Below are positions 1 to 5,422 of a DNA stretch of 5,702 bases, piece by piece; position 1 is the stretch's first letter, and every line of letters starts with the position of its first letter. The stretch is from contig JALVEU010000017.1 in assembly GCA_027030565.1 (NCBI GenBank), positions 1 to 5,702 of the forward strand, read 5' to 3'. The stretch comes from Gammaproteobacteria bacterium. GTDB lineage: Bacteria > Pseudomonadota > Gammaproteobacteria > JAJDOJ01. The position numbers and the translations under genes were made by a program. Under the pieces are notes generated by a model that was given only the letters and a program-made list of their open reading frames with translations, made no database searches and was not told the origin of the DNA.

Positions 1-130
1 CTGCCCCATGTGCATGAAGAACGTGGCGGCCATCCCCAAGGACGCGCTGCTGGAGGGCGTGCGCGTCGCGGGGCCCAAGGTCACCTTCCCCGCCCTGTTC
101 GCGGAGGGTACGCGCACGCTGAGTTATTGA
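1..130 (+). CDS. DsrE-like small protein, C-terminal end (5' end outside window)
   Basis: Only the last 42 codons are visible, read in the frame that starts at base 2 and ends in TGA at 128-130. The peptide opens with CPMCMKN and closes with FAEGTRTLSY. A cysteine pair followed by a stretch ending in 'PALF...TLSY' resembles the C-terminal region of small DsrE/DsrF-superfamily proteins. In those proteins a conserved cysteine near the C-terminus carries sulfur, and some family members are periplasmic. The family assignment comes from memory of similar tails and is not secure; any small CxxC protein with a similar end would be an alternative. The gene converges on the aldehyde dehydrogenase, with 41 bp between the two stop codons. 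Nothing can be said about its start or any signal peptide. Confidence 0.5.
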   Translation, partial: CPMCMKNVAAIPKDALLEGVRVAGPKVTFPALFAEGTRTLSY

Positions 131-142
131 GGCCGTTGCAAG

Positions 143-166
143 CGGCGGTCATCCTGCCGCCGGCAG
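143..166. terminator. possible weak bidirectional hairpin between convergent genes
   Basis: The 41-bp gap between the two convergent stop codons holds overlapping inverted repeats. CGGCGG at 143-148 can pair with CCGCCG at 157-162 (8-nt loop). Alternatively CTGCC at 154-158 pairs with GGCAG at 162-166 (3-nt loop). There is no T-tract on either side, so this is not a canonical intrinsic terminator. Its position is what suggests a role in ending both transcripts; chance pairing in GC-rich DNA is equally possible. Confidence 0.25.
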
Positions 167-171
167 CCCGT

Positions 172-1539
172 TCAGCCCACGTACACCGTCTTGATGTTCA
201 CGAACTCGCGGATGCCGGGCAGTCCCAGCTCGCGGCCGTAGCCGCTCTCCTTGATGCCCCCGAAGGGTAGCCGGGGGTCGGAGCGCACGTAGGCGTTGAC
301 GAAGCAGGAGCCGGCCTGGAGCTGGTCGCGGGCGATGCGCCGGCCGCGCTCGACGTCGCGGGTGAAGACCGCCGCACCCAGACCGAAACGCGAGTCGTTG
401 GCGATGCGGATGGCGTCGGCCTCGTCGCGCGCGGCGATCACCGAGGCCACGGGACCGAACAGCTCCTCCTCGTAGGCGGGCATGCCCGGGGCGACATCGG
501 TGAGCACGGTGGGCGGATAGAAGGCCCCGGGCCCTTCCGGGATCTCGCCGCCGAGCAGAATGCGCGCACCCCGGGCGACACTGTCCAGGACCTGCCGGTG
601 TAAGCTGTCGCGCAGGTCGTGGCGGGCCTGGGGACCGACCTCGGTGAACGGGTCCATCGGGTCGCCCATGCGCTTGGCGCGCATGGCGGCGACCAGCCCC
701 TGCTCGAATGCCTCGCGCACGGCCTCCACCACCACGAAGCGCTTGGCGGCGATGCAGGTCTGACCGGAGTTGATGAGCCGCGCCGTGGCGCAGGTGCTGA
801 CGGCGGCCTCCAGGTCGGCGTCCTCGAGGATCAGGTACGGATCGCTGCCGCCCAGCTCGAGCACGGTCTTCTTGATCGCGGCGCCCGCCGCGGCGGCCAC
901 GGCGCGACCCGCCTCCACGCTCCCCGTGAGCGTGACCGCCGCGATCCGCGGGTCCCCGATCAGGGGTTCCACGCGCGCGCCGGGCAGGCGCACCACCCGC
1001 ATCAGGTCCGCCGGGAAGCCCGCATCGCGCAGCAGGGCCTCGATGGCCAGCGCACAACCGGTGACGTTGGAGGCGTGCTTGAGTATTGCCCCGTTGCCCG
1101 CCATGAGGTTGGGGGCGGCGAAACGGAACACCTGCCAGAAGGGGAAGTTCCAGGGCATGATGGCCAGCACCACGCCGAGCGGCTGGTAGGTGACGAAGCT
1201 CTCCCAGGCGTCGGTCTGGACCGGCTCGTCGGCAAGCATCTCGGCCGCGTGGGCGGCGTAGTGTTCGCACCCCCAGGCGCATTTCTCGATCTCCCCTCGG
1301 CCCTGCTCGATGGGCTTGCCCATCTCCCGGGCCATGAGGCCGGCATACTCGTCGCGGCGCTCCAGCATGAGGCGCGCCGCCTCGCGCATGCAGCCGGCAC
1401 GCGCCTCGAACGAGCGTGCGGCCCACTCACGCTGGGCCGCAACCACCGCATCGAGGATGGCGTCGATCTCCTCTGGGGTGTGCTCCTCGTAACGGGCGAT
1501 GCGTTCGCCGGTGGCAGGATTGATGGATTGAAGCGACAT
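172..1539 (-). CDS. NAD(P)-dependent succinate-semialdehyde dehydrogenase, Sad/YneI-like aldehyde dehydrogenase
   Basis: A 455-residue aldehyde dehydrogenase superfamily enzyme expected to oxidize an aldehyde, most likely succinate semialdehyde to succinate, in the cytoplasm. It is complete and close to the family length (E. coli Sad is about 462 residues). It runs from SINPATGE at the N-terminus through MPWNFPFW (128-135), the cofactor-contacting Lys154 in ILKHA, LTGS (204-207), the general base Glu228 in LELGG, the nucleophile Cys262 in SGQTC, EELFGP (358-363) and PFGGIKESGYGRE (425-437). The pattern LELGGSDP and the NxxGCA segment after Lys154 match Sad/YneI rather than betaine or phenylacetaldehyde dehydrogenases, but substrate is inferred from the family only. 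The frame stays open upstream to 1815, into prfC. The ATG at 1539 is chosen because AGGAG lies 8 nt before it and the protein then starts like its relatives. It lies 53 bp downstream of prfC and may be read through from it. No gab-type partners such as a GABA transaminase are in view. Confidence 0.9.
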   Translation of the reverse strand: MSLQSINPATGERIARYEEHTPEEIDAILDAVVAAQREWAARSFEARAGCMREAARLMLERRDEYAGLMAREMGKPIEQGRGEIEKCAWGCEHYAAHAAEMLADEPVQTDAWESFVTYQPLGVVLAIMPWNFPFWQVFRFAAPNLMAGNGAILKHASNVTGCALAIEALLRDAGFPADLMRVVRLPGARVEPLIGDPRIAAVTLTGSVEAGRAVAAAAGAAIKKTVLELGGSDPYLILEDADLEAAVSTCATARLINSGQTCIAAKRFVVVEAVREAFEQGLVAAMRAKRMGDPMDPFTEVGPQARHDLRDSLHRQVLDSVARGARILLGGEIPEGPGAFYPPTVLTDVAPGMPAYEEELFGPVASVIAARDEADAIRIANDSRFGLGAAVFTRDVERGRRIARDQLQAGSCFVNAYVRSDPRLPFGGIKESGYGRELGLPGIREFVNIKTVYVG

Positions 1540-1547
1540 GAAGACGA

Positions 1548-1552
1548 CTCCT
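1548..1552 (-). promoter_or_regulatory. Shine-Dalgarno site of the aldehyde dehydrogenase
   Basis: On the minus strand AGGAG is followed by 8 nt and then the ATG at 1539-1537. This settles the start, because the same frame is open far upstream into prfC. No convincing -10/-35 pair was found in the 53-bp gap. Confidence 0.7.
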
Positions 1553-1592
1553 GGCTGTCTGAAACGCGTATGGCCCAAGGAAAGACGACCTG

Positions 1593-3188
1593 TCAGGCAT
1601 ACAATGCATGCTCGCGCGTCGGGTCGAAGCGCACCTCGGGCCACCGTTCCATGGCCAGCTGCAGGTTCACACGGCTCGGGGCGATGTAGACCAGGTCGCC
1701 CGCATGGTCCAGGGCCAGGTGGGCCTGGGCCTTGTCCCTGAACTGCTGGAAACGTTTCTCGTCCTCGCAGCTCACCCAGCGGGCCGTAGCCACGTTCACC
1801 GGCTCGAACCGGCAATCCACGTTGTATTCGTCGCGCAGGCGCTGGGCGACCACGTCGAACTGGAGCACGCCCACCGCGCCCAGGATCAAGTCGTTGTTCG
1901 TCAACGGGCGGAAGAGCTGGGTGGCCCCCTCCTCGCAGAGCTGCTGCAGGCCTTTTTGCAGTTGCTTGAGCTTCAGGGGGTCCTTGAGCCGCGCACGGCG
2001 GAAGAGTTCGGGGGCGAAGTTGGGGATCCCCTTGAAGGCCAGGGCCTCGCCCTCGGTGAAGGTGTCGCCGATGCGGATGGTCCCATGGTTGTGGACGCCG
2101 ATGATGTCGCCCGGGAAGGCCGCCTCCACGTGGGCCCGGTCGGCGGCCATGAAGGTGAGCGCATCGGCGATCTTGACATCCCGGCCCAGGCGCACGTGGC
2201 GCAGCTTCATGCCCTTCCTGAACGTGCCGGAGCAGATGCGCACGAAGGCGATACGATCGCGATGCTGCGGGTCCATGTTCGCCTGGATCTTGAAGACGAA
2301 GCCGGTGAACTTGGGCTCCTGCGGATGCACCTCCCGGGTGCTTGCCTGGCGCGGGCGGGGGCCCGGGGCGTGCTCCACGAAGGCGTCCAAGAGCTGGCGT
2401 ACACCGAAGTTGTGGATGGCCGAGCCGAAGAAGACGGGCGTGAGCTCGCCCCGCAGGTAGGCCTCCACGTCGAATGCGTGGCTCGCCCCCTGCACCAGCT
2501 CCACGGTCTCGCGCAGCGCGTCGGCCTCCCCGTCCAGGCGCGCGTCCAGTGCGGGGTCGTCCAGCCCCTCGATCACCTCGCCGTCCTGCACCCGGTCGCC
2601 GTGGCCCGGTTCGAACAGGTACACCCGATCCTCCAGCAGATGATAGACCCCGCGGAATCGACGCCCCATACCGATGGGCCAGGTGACCGGCGCGCAGCGG
2701 ATGTTCAGCACCGACTCGATCTCGTCGAGCAGGTCCAAGGGGTCGCGCCCCTCGCGGTCGAGCTTGTTGATGAAGCTCATGATCGGGGTGTCGCGCAGCC
2801 GGCAGACCTCCATGAGCTTGATGGTGCGCTCCTCCACGCCCTTGGCCGCATCGATCACCATGAGCGCCGAGTCCACGGCGGTGAGCGTGCGATAGGTGTC
2901 CTCGGAGAAGTCCTCGTGGCCCGGTGTGTCCAGCAGGTTCACGATGCGCCCGCGGTAGGGATACTGCATCACGGAGCTGGTGACCGAGATGCCGCGCTCC
3001 TGCTCCAGCTTCATCCAGTCGGAAGTGGCATGGCGCGCGGCCTTGCGACCCTTGACCGTGCCGGCGAGCTGGATCGCGCCCCCGAACAGCAGGAGCTTCT
3101 CGGTGAGCGTGGTCTTGCCCGCGTCCGGGTGCGAGATGATGGCAAAGGTACGCCGGCGCGCGGCTTCCTGCGCGTGGGAGTCGGGCAT
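1593..3188 (-). CDS. prfC: peptide chain release factor 3 (RF3)
   Basis: RF3 is the GTPase that promotes dissociation of RF1 and RF2 from the ribosome after peptide release. The protein has 531 residues against about 529 in E. coli and aligns with it end to end. The N-terminal G domain shows the P-loop SHPDAGKT (19-26), the switch I element RGISVT (65-70), DTPGH (87-91) and NKLD (141-144). The RF3-specific stretches DWMKLEQERGIS, EDFSEDTYRTLTAVD and FTGFVFKIQANMDP are present. They distinguish it from EF-G and from TypA/LepA. The C-terminal part has NFAPELFRR, FRPLTNNDLILGAVGVLQFDVV and SVNVATARW-like sequence, as in domains II and III. The ATG at 3188 gives an N-terminus (QEAARRRTFAIISHPDAGKTT) that matches E. 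coli, although no purine-rich Shine-Dalgarno precedes it. It has its own probable promoter in the 175-bp gap upstream. All motifs are intact. Confidence 0.98.
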   Translation of the reverse strand: MPDSHAQEAARRRTFAIISHPDAGKTTLTEKLLLFGGAIQLAGTVKGRKAARHATSDWMKLEQERGISVTSSVMQYPYRGRIVNLLDTPGHEDFSEDTYRTLTAVDSALMVIDAAKGVEERTIKLMEVCRLRDTPIMSFINKLDREGRDPLDLLDEIESVLNIRCAPVTWPIGMGRRFRGVYHLLEDRVYLFEPGHGDRVQDGEVIEGLDDPALDARLDGEADALRETVELVQGASHAFDVEAYLRGELTPVFFGSAIHNFGVRQLLDAFVEHAPGPRPRQASTREVHPQEPKFTGFVFKIQANMDPQHRDRIAFVRICSGTFRKGMKLRHVRLGRDVKIADALTFMAADRAHVEAAFPGDIIGVHNHGTIRIGDTFTEGEALAFKGIPNFAPELFRRARLKDPLKLKQLQKGLQQLCEEGATQLFRPLTNNDLILGAVGVLQFDVVAQRLRDEYNVDCRFEPVNVATARWVSCEDEKRFQQFRDKAQAHLALDHAGDLVYIAPSRVNLQLAMERWPEVRFDPTREHALYA

Positions 3189-3220
3189 GAGGAAATCAGG
3201 ATGTTACTGAAAAACTGGAT

Positions 3221-3249
3221 ATTCTAGCCCGCATCGCATGCCGACGGAA
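3221..3249 (-). promoter_or_regulatory. probable sigma-70-type promoter of prfC
   Basis: On the minus strand TAGAAT (3226-3221) matches the -10 consensus at five of six bases. It follows a GGGC stretch, and AT-rich DNA runs from it toward prfC, which stands out in this GC-rich window. A weak -35, TTCCGT (3249-3244), lies exactly 17 nt upstream and matches the consensus poorly beyond its leading TT. The predicted transcript start is near 3214, which gives a leader of roughly 25 nt before the prfC ATG. Confidence 0.5.
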
Positions 3250-3271
3250 ACGGCCCTCGAACGAGCCGGCA

Positions 3272-3305
3272 GGGCATGATCTCCGATCCAGGTCGGCGGG
3301 TGCCC
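3272..3305. repeat. composite inverted repeat, possible hairpin
   Basis: GGGCA at 3272-3276 pairs with TGCCC at 3301-3305. Inside it CCGA at 3283-3286 pairs with TCGG at 3293-3296, with a 6-nt loop and an asymmetric internal loop between the stems. It lies downstream of the HPP-family stop codon and upstream of the prfC promoter, so it could end or stabilize the upstream transcript. No T-tract follows on the minus strand. Confidence 0.3.
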
Positions 3306-3363
3306 CTGCCCCGAAACGCCGTGAATGCTTCCCTGTAGGCTCGGATGGCGGAAGGCCGGCGCC

Positions 3364-4074
3364 TCATCGATCGGTACGGGGGGCATCGGATCCGACCCGC
3401 CGGCGGGTGGCCAGCTCGTAGATGCGCAGCACGTCCTCCTCGGAGACGTCCACGAAGGTGTCGAGCTGGCTGAGCGCATAGACGAAGTCCTCATGGCGGA
3501 TGGGGGCGTAGCCCGCCTCCGTAGGCACGGTCGCGGAGACCCTGGTGAGGGCAGCCGGATAGCGCCGCCACTGGAAGAATGCATTGAATCCCACCGCCAC
3601 CGCGAAGATGGTCGCCACGTTGAGCAACACCGGTGCCAGCATGTAACCCCAGCCCAAGGCGTGCAACTTGGCCGAGCCGATCACGGCCGCCAGGGCCGTG
3701 GCGCCGCCCGGCGGGTGGATGCAGCGGGCGAAATACATGAAACCGATGGCGATGCCCACCGCCGCTGCGGCCGCCACCTCGAAGTCGGGGATCCAGTTCC
3801 AGCACGCCACCCCCACCACGGCCGAAATCAGATGCCCACCCACCAGATTCCAGGGTTGCGAGAAGGGTACGTGGGGCGCCGCGAACAAGAGCACCGCGCT
3901 CGCCCCCAGCGACGGGATGATGAGCACCGCATCGGCGGGATCCAGCAGCCACCGGCTGGTCAGGAAGATCGCATAGATGCCCAGGAAACCGCCGAGGGTG
4001 GAGATGAACTTCTCGCGCCAGCTCGTGGGCTGGCGGTGAAATCCGACCCAATCCAGAAAGTCGTTCCATGTCAT
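3364..4074 (-). CDS. HPP-family integral membrane protein
   Basis: A 236-residue protein of the HPP family, named for its His-Pro-Pro motif, seen here in HPPGGATAL at 120-128. Hydrophobic segments lie at about 24-41, 48-65, 76-92, 98-117 and 143-164, consistent with a small bundle of inner-membrane helices. Additional family-like features are the IPSLGASAVLLF stretch (53-64) and a W-N-x-x-G-G-H segment (75-81). After the last helix comes a soluble tail of about 65 residues, with acidic DFVYALSQLDTFVDVSEEDVLRIYELA. In some HPP proteins a similar stretch leads to CBS domains, which are absent here. Some plant and cyanobacterial members move nitrite; the substrate of this one is unknown. The ATG at 4074 is preceded by a good GAGGGGG Shine-Dalgarno with 6-nt spacing. 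It lies 27 nt after rimI and is probably the last gene of that transcript. Confidence 0.88.
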   Translation of the reverse strand: MTWNDFLDWVGFHRQPTSWREKFISTLGGFLGIYAIFLTSRWLLDPADAVLIIPSLGASAVLLFAAPHVPFSQPWNLVGGHLISAVVGVACWNWIPDFEVAAAAAVGIAIGFMYFARCIHPPGGATALAAVIGSAKLHALGWGYMLAPVLLNVATIFAVAVGFNAFFQWRRYPAALTRVSATVPTEAGYAPIRHEDFVYALSQLDTFVDVSEEDVLRIYELATRRRVGSDAPRTDR

Positions 4075-4101
4075 GCCGTTCCCCCTCGGGTCGCCCGCCC
4101 C

Positions 4102-4566
4102 TCAGAGTGCCTTGGCGAACAGGACTGCATCCTCGCGCCCGCCTGCAGCCGGGTAGTAGTCGCGGCGCCGGCCCGTCTCGCAGAAGCCCTCGGACTCGTA
4201 GAGGCGGATCGCCGCCTCGTTGGAGACCCGCACCTCCAGAAAGGCGGTATCCGCACCCCGCCGACGCGCGACCCCCAGCAGGTGGCGCAGCATACGCCGA
4301 CCAATCCCTCGGCGCTGCCAGTCCGGATCTACACAGAGGTTGAGGATGTGACACTCGCCCGCCACCTCCATCATGACCCCGTGAGCCACGATCTCGCCTT
4401 CTTGCAGGTAGACCCAGCAGGAATAGCCCGACTGGAGGCAGTCACGAAAGATCTGCTCGGACCACGAATACTCGTAGGCCCGCGTCTCGATCTCCATGAC
4501 CCGGGGCAAGTCTTCGGCCAACATGGGACGCAGCCCCTGGGTGCAGTGACGCAGCACCGCGACCAA
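4102..4566 (-). CDS. rimI: ribosomal protein S18-alanine N-acetyltransferase RimI
   Basis: A 154-residue GNAT-family acetyltransferase. RimI acetylates the N-terminal alanine of ribosomal protein bS18 with acetyl-CoA. The sequence lines up with E. coli RimI (148 residues) along its length: DLPRVMEIETRAYEYSWSE, the acetyl-CoA loop QRRGIG (84-89), LEVRVSN, LYESEGF and YYPAAGGREDA. The E. coli catalytic pair Glu103 and Tyr115 corresponds to Glu111 and Tyr123 here, with the same 12-residue spacing. The start chosen is TTG at 4566, only 3 nt after the udg stop codon, because a GAGGGGGG run sits about 7 nt upstream and no ATG occurs before codon 15. GTG at 4557 is an alternative; ATG at codon 15 would remove part of the first strand. 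This gene order suggests translational coupling to udg. Confidence 0.93.
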   Translation of the reverse strand: MVAVLRHCTQGLRPMLAEDLPRVMEIETRAYEYSWSEQIFRDCLQSGYSCWVYLQEGEIVAHGVMMEVAGECHILNLCVDPDWQRRGIGRRMLRHLLGVARRRGADTAFLEVRVSNEAAIRLYESEGFCETGRRRDYYPAAGGREDAVLFAKAL

Positions 4567-4569
4567 GGC

Positions 4570-5418
4570 TCAGCCCCCCTCGGCCACCACCTGCCGAGCC
4601 AGGCGCAGATCCTCCCAGGCGCGGCGCTTCTGCAGCGGGCTGCGTAGCAGATAGGCCGGGTGATAGGTGACCACCACCGGAATCTCTCGGGGCCCATAGC
4701 GGTAGACCCGGCCCCGCATGCGGCCGATGGGCGTGTCGGTCTGCAGTAGGTTCTGTGCGGCGATGCGCCCCACTGCGATCAGGATCCGGGGCTGCACCAG
4801 CTCGATCTGACGTTCCAGATAGGGGCGGCAGGCCTGGGCCTCCTCGGGGCGCGGATCGCGGTTGTTGGGCGGTCGGCATTTGAGGATGTTGGCGATGTAG
4901 ACCTGCTCGCGCGCGAAGCCCAGCGCACGGATCATGCTCGTGAGGAGCTGGCCGGCGCGCCCCACGAAGGGCTCGCCCTGGCGGTCCTCGTCTGCGCCCG
5001 GGGCCTCGCCCACGAACATCCAGTCTGCATCGGGATTCCCGACGCCGAAGACGGTCTGGGTGCAACCGGCGCGCAGCGCGCAGGCGTGGCAGTCGTGGAC
5101 ACGCTGGCGCAGGGCGTCCCAGTCGAGGGTGGCGATCGCGGCCGGGGCGGAACCCCCTCCCCTGGCCCCTCCCCCTGAGAGGGAGGGGGATGTGGGTGGC
5201 GAGGCATCTGCCTGGGCGCTCGCCGCGGCGAGCCCCTCCCCCCGAGGAGGGGTTGGGGAGGGAGGCGGCGGCCCATGGGATCCGGCCTGCCCGGATGCCG
5301 CCTGCGCCCCTCCGTCGAGCCCCTCTCCCTCAGGGAGAGGGGTTGGGGTGAGGGTGCGGCGCACGTAGAGCTCCACACCCAAGGCCCGAAGATAGGCCAC
5401 GTGGCGCGGGTCGGCCAT
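4570..5418 (-). CDS. family-4 (iron-sulfur) uracil-DNA glycosylase with a repeat-derived linker
   Basis: This enzyme removes uracil from DNA to start base-excision repair. The catalytic domain occupies about residues 97-282. It has the motif GEAPGADED (137-145, with catalytic-region Glu138), QGEPFVGRAGQLL (147-159), IANILKCRPPNNRDP and the second active-site motif HPAYLLR (253-259). Cys110, Cys113, Cys181 and Cys197 have the arrangement expected for the 4Fe-4S cluster ligands. Classic thermophile members have about 190-200 residues; this one has 282. The extra part is a conserved N-terminal helix (DPRHVAYLRALGVELYVRR, residues 3-21), as in many proteobacterial homologs, and a low-complexity Pro/Gly/Ala linker at about 22-91. 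The linker is encoded largely by three palindromic repeats. The ATG at 5418 lies 4 nt after the leuA stop and keeps the conserved N-terminal helix. Frame and key residues are intact, so the enzyme is probably active. Confidence 0.93.
   Translation of the reverse strand: MADPRHVAYLRALGVELYVRRTLTPTPLPEGEGLDGGAQAASGQAGSHGPPPPSPTPPRGEGLAAASAQADASPPTSPSLSGGGARGGGSAPAAIATLDWDALRQRVHDCHACALRAGCTQTVFGVGNPDADWMFVGEAPGADEDRQGEPFVGRAGQLLTSMIRALGFAREQVYIANILKCRPPNNRDPRPEEAQACRPYLERQIELVQPRILIAVGRIAAQNLLQTDTPIGRMRGRVYRYGPREIPVVVTYHPAYLLRSPLQKRRAWEDLRLARQVVAEGG
4574..4581 (-). promoter_or_regulatory. Shine-Dalgarno site deciding the rimI TTG start
   Basis: On the minus strand GAGGGGGG lies inside the last codons of udg, about 7 nt before the TTG at 4566. 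It would be about 16 nt from the alternative GTG at 4557, which is too far, so it favours TTG. Confidence 0.5.
5153..5189. repeat. palindromic repeat copy 1 (inverted relative to copies 2 and 3)
   Basis: CCCCTCCC (5166-5173) and GGGAGGGG (5181-5188) form an 8-bp stem with a 7-nt loop. The C-rich tail CCCCCTCCCCTGG precedes the stem on the plus strand. In copies 2 and 3 the tail follows the stem, so this copy lies in the opposite orientation. It encodes the SPSLSGGGARGGG part of the uracil-DNA glycosylase linker. Confidence 0.75.
5233..5265. repeat. palindromic repeat copy 2
   Basis: CCCCTCC (5233-5239) pairs with GGAGGGG (5246-5252) around a 6-nt loop, followed by the tail TTGGGGAGGGAGG. It shares the leading CGAGCCCCTC with copy 3 and the same stem-then-TTGGGG layout. 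It encodes PPPPSPTPPRGEGL in the same frame in which copy 3 encodes LTPTPLPEGEGL. Confidence 0.8.
5320..5355. repeat. palindromic repeat copy 3 (most complete)
   Basis: CCCCTCTCCCT (5320-5330) and AGGGAGAGGGG (5332-5342) form a perfect palindrome around one base, in practice a 10-bp stem with a 3-nt loop. The tail TTGGGGTGAGGGT follows. This matches, from memory, a dispersed GC-rich palindrome that is common between genes in many proteobacteria and often translated in annotations as LTPTPLPEGEG. Here it encodes that peptide inside a real gene. Confidence 0.85.
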
Positions 5419-5422
5419 GGGC

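Larger units (their letters stand above)
3189..3363. other. intergenic region between the HPP-family gene and prfC
   Basis: This is the only sizeable non-coding gap in the window (175 bp). It separates the leuA-udg-rimI-HPP cluster from prfC. On the minus strand it holds the probable prfC promoter. It also contains a composite inverted repeat at 3272-3305. Translating the minus strand beyond the HPP-family stop codon gave no recognizable continuation of that protein. No T-rich terminator, small gene or repeat element could be supported. Confidence 0.7.

Noticed and set aside
149..1426. A 425-codon minus-strand open frame overlapping the aldehyde dehydrogenase
   Set aside because: It is an out-of-frame, arginine-rich shadow. 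The true frame carries all the dehydrogenase motifs.
1540..1815. A longer N-terminus for the aldehyde dehydrogenase reaching into prfC
   Set aside because: The frame is open, but the extension is low-complexity and overlaps the end of prfC. The ATG at 1539 has a good ribosome-binding site and matches the family start.
1608..3227. A 539-codon open frame on the plus strand, antisense to the whole of prfC
   Set aside because: prfC on the minus strand matches RF3 end to end. The antisense frame gives a His/Val/Leu/Arg-rich protein with no recognizable domain, and such open mirrors are common opposite GC-rich genes.
3272..3305. A strong intrinsic terminator after the HPP-family gene
   Set aside because: The stems are short and interrupted and no T-tract follows on the minus strand, so it is listed only as a possible hairpin.
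3204..3584. A 126-codon minus-strand open frame spanning the gap before prfC
   Set aside because: It overlaps the HPP-family coding end in another frame, looks composition-driven and would run across the prfC promoter.
3325..4647. A 440-codon plus-strand open frame across the HPP-family gene and rimI
   Set aside because: It covers two clear minus-strand genes and the gap between them, has no recognizable domain and is explained by codon bias.
5153..5355. The repeats as a CRISPR array
   Set aside because: Only three diverged copies in mixed orientation, with spacers of unequal length and no cas genes.
4570..5418. The uracil-DNA glycosylase as a pseudogene disrupted by repeats
   Set aside because: The frame is continuous and all catalytic and iron-sulfur residues are present on the far side of the insert.
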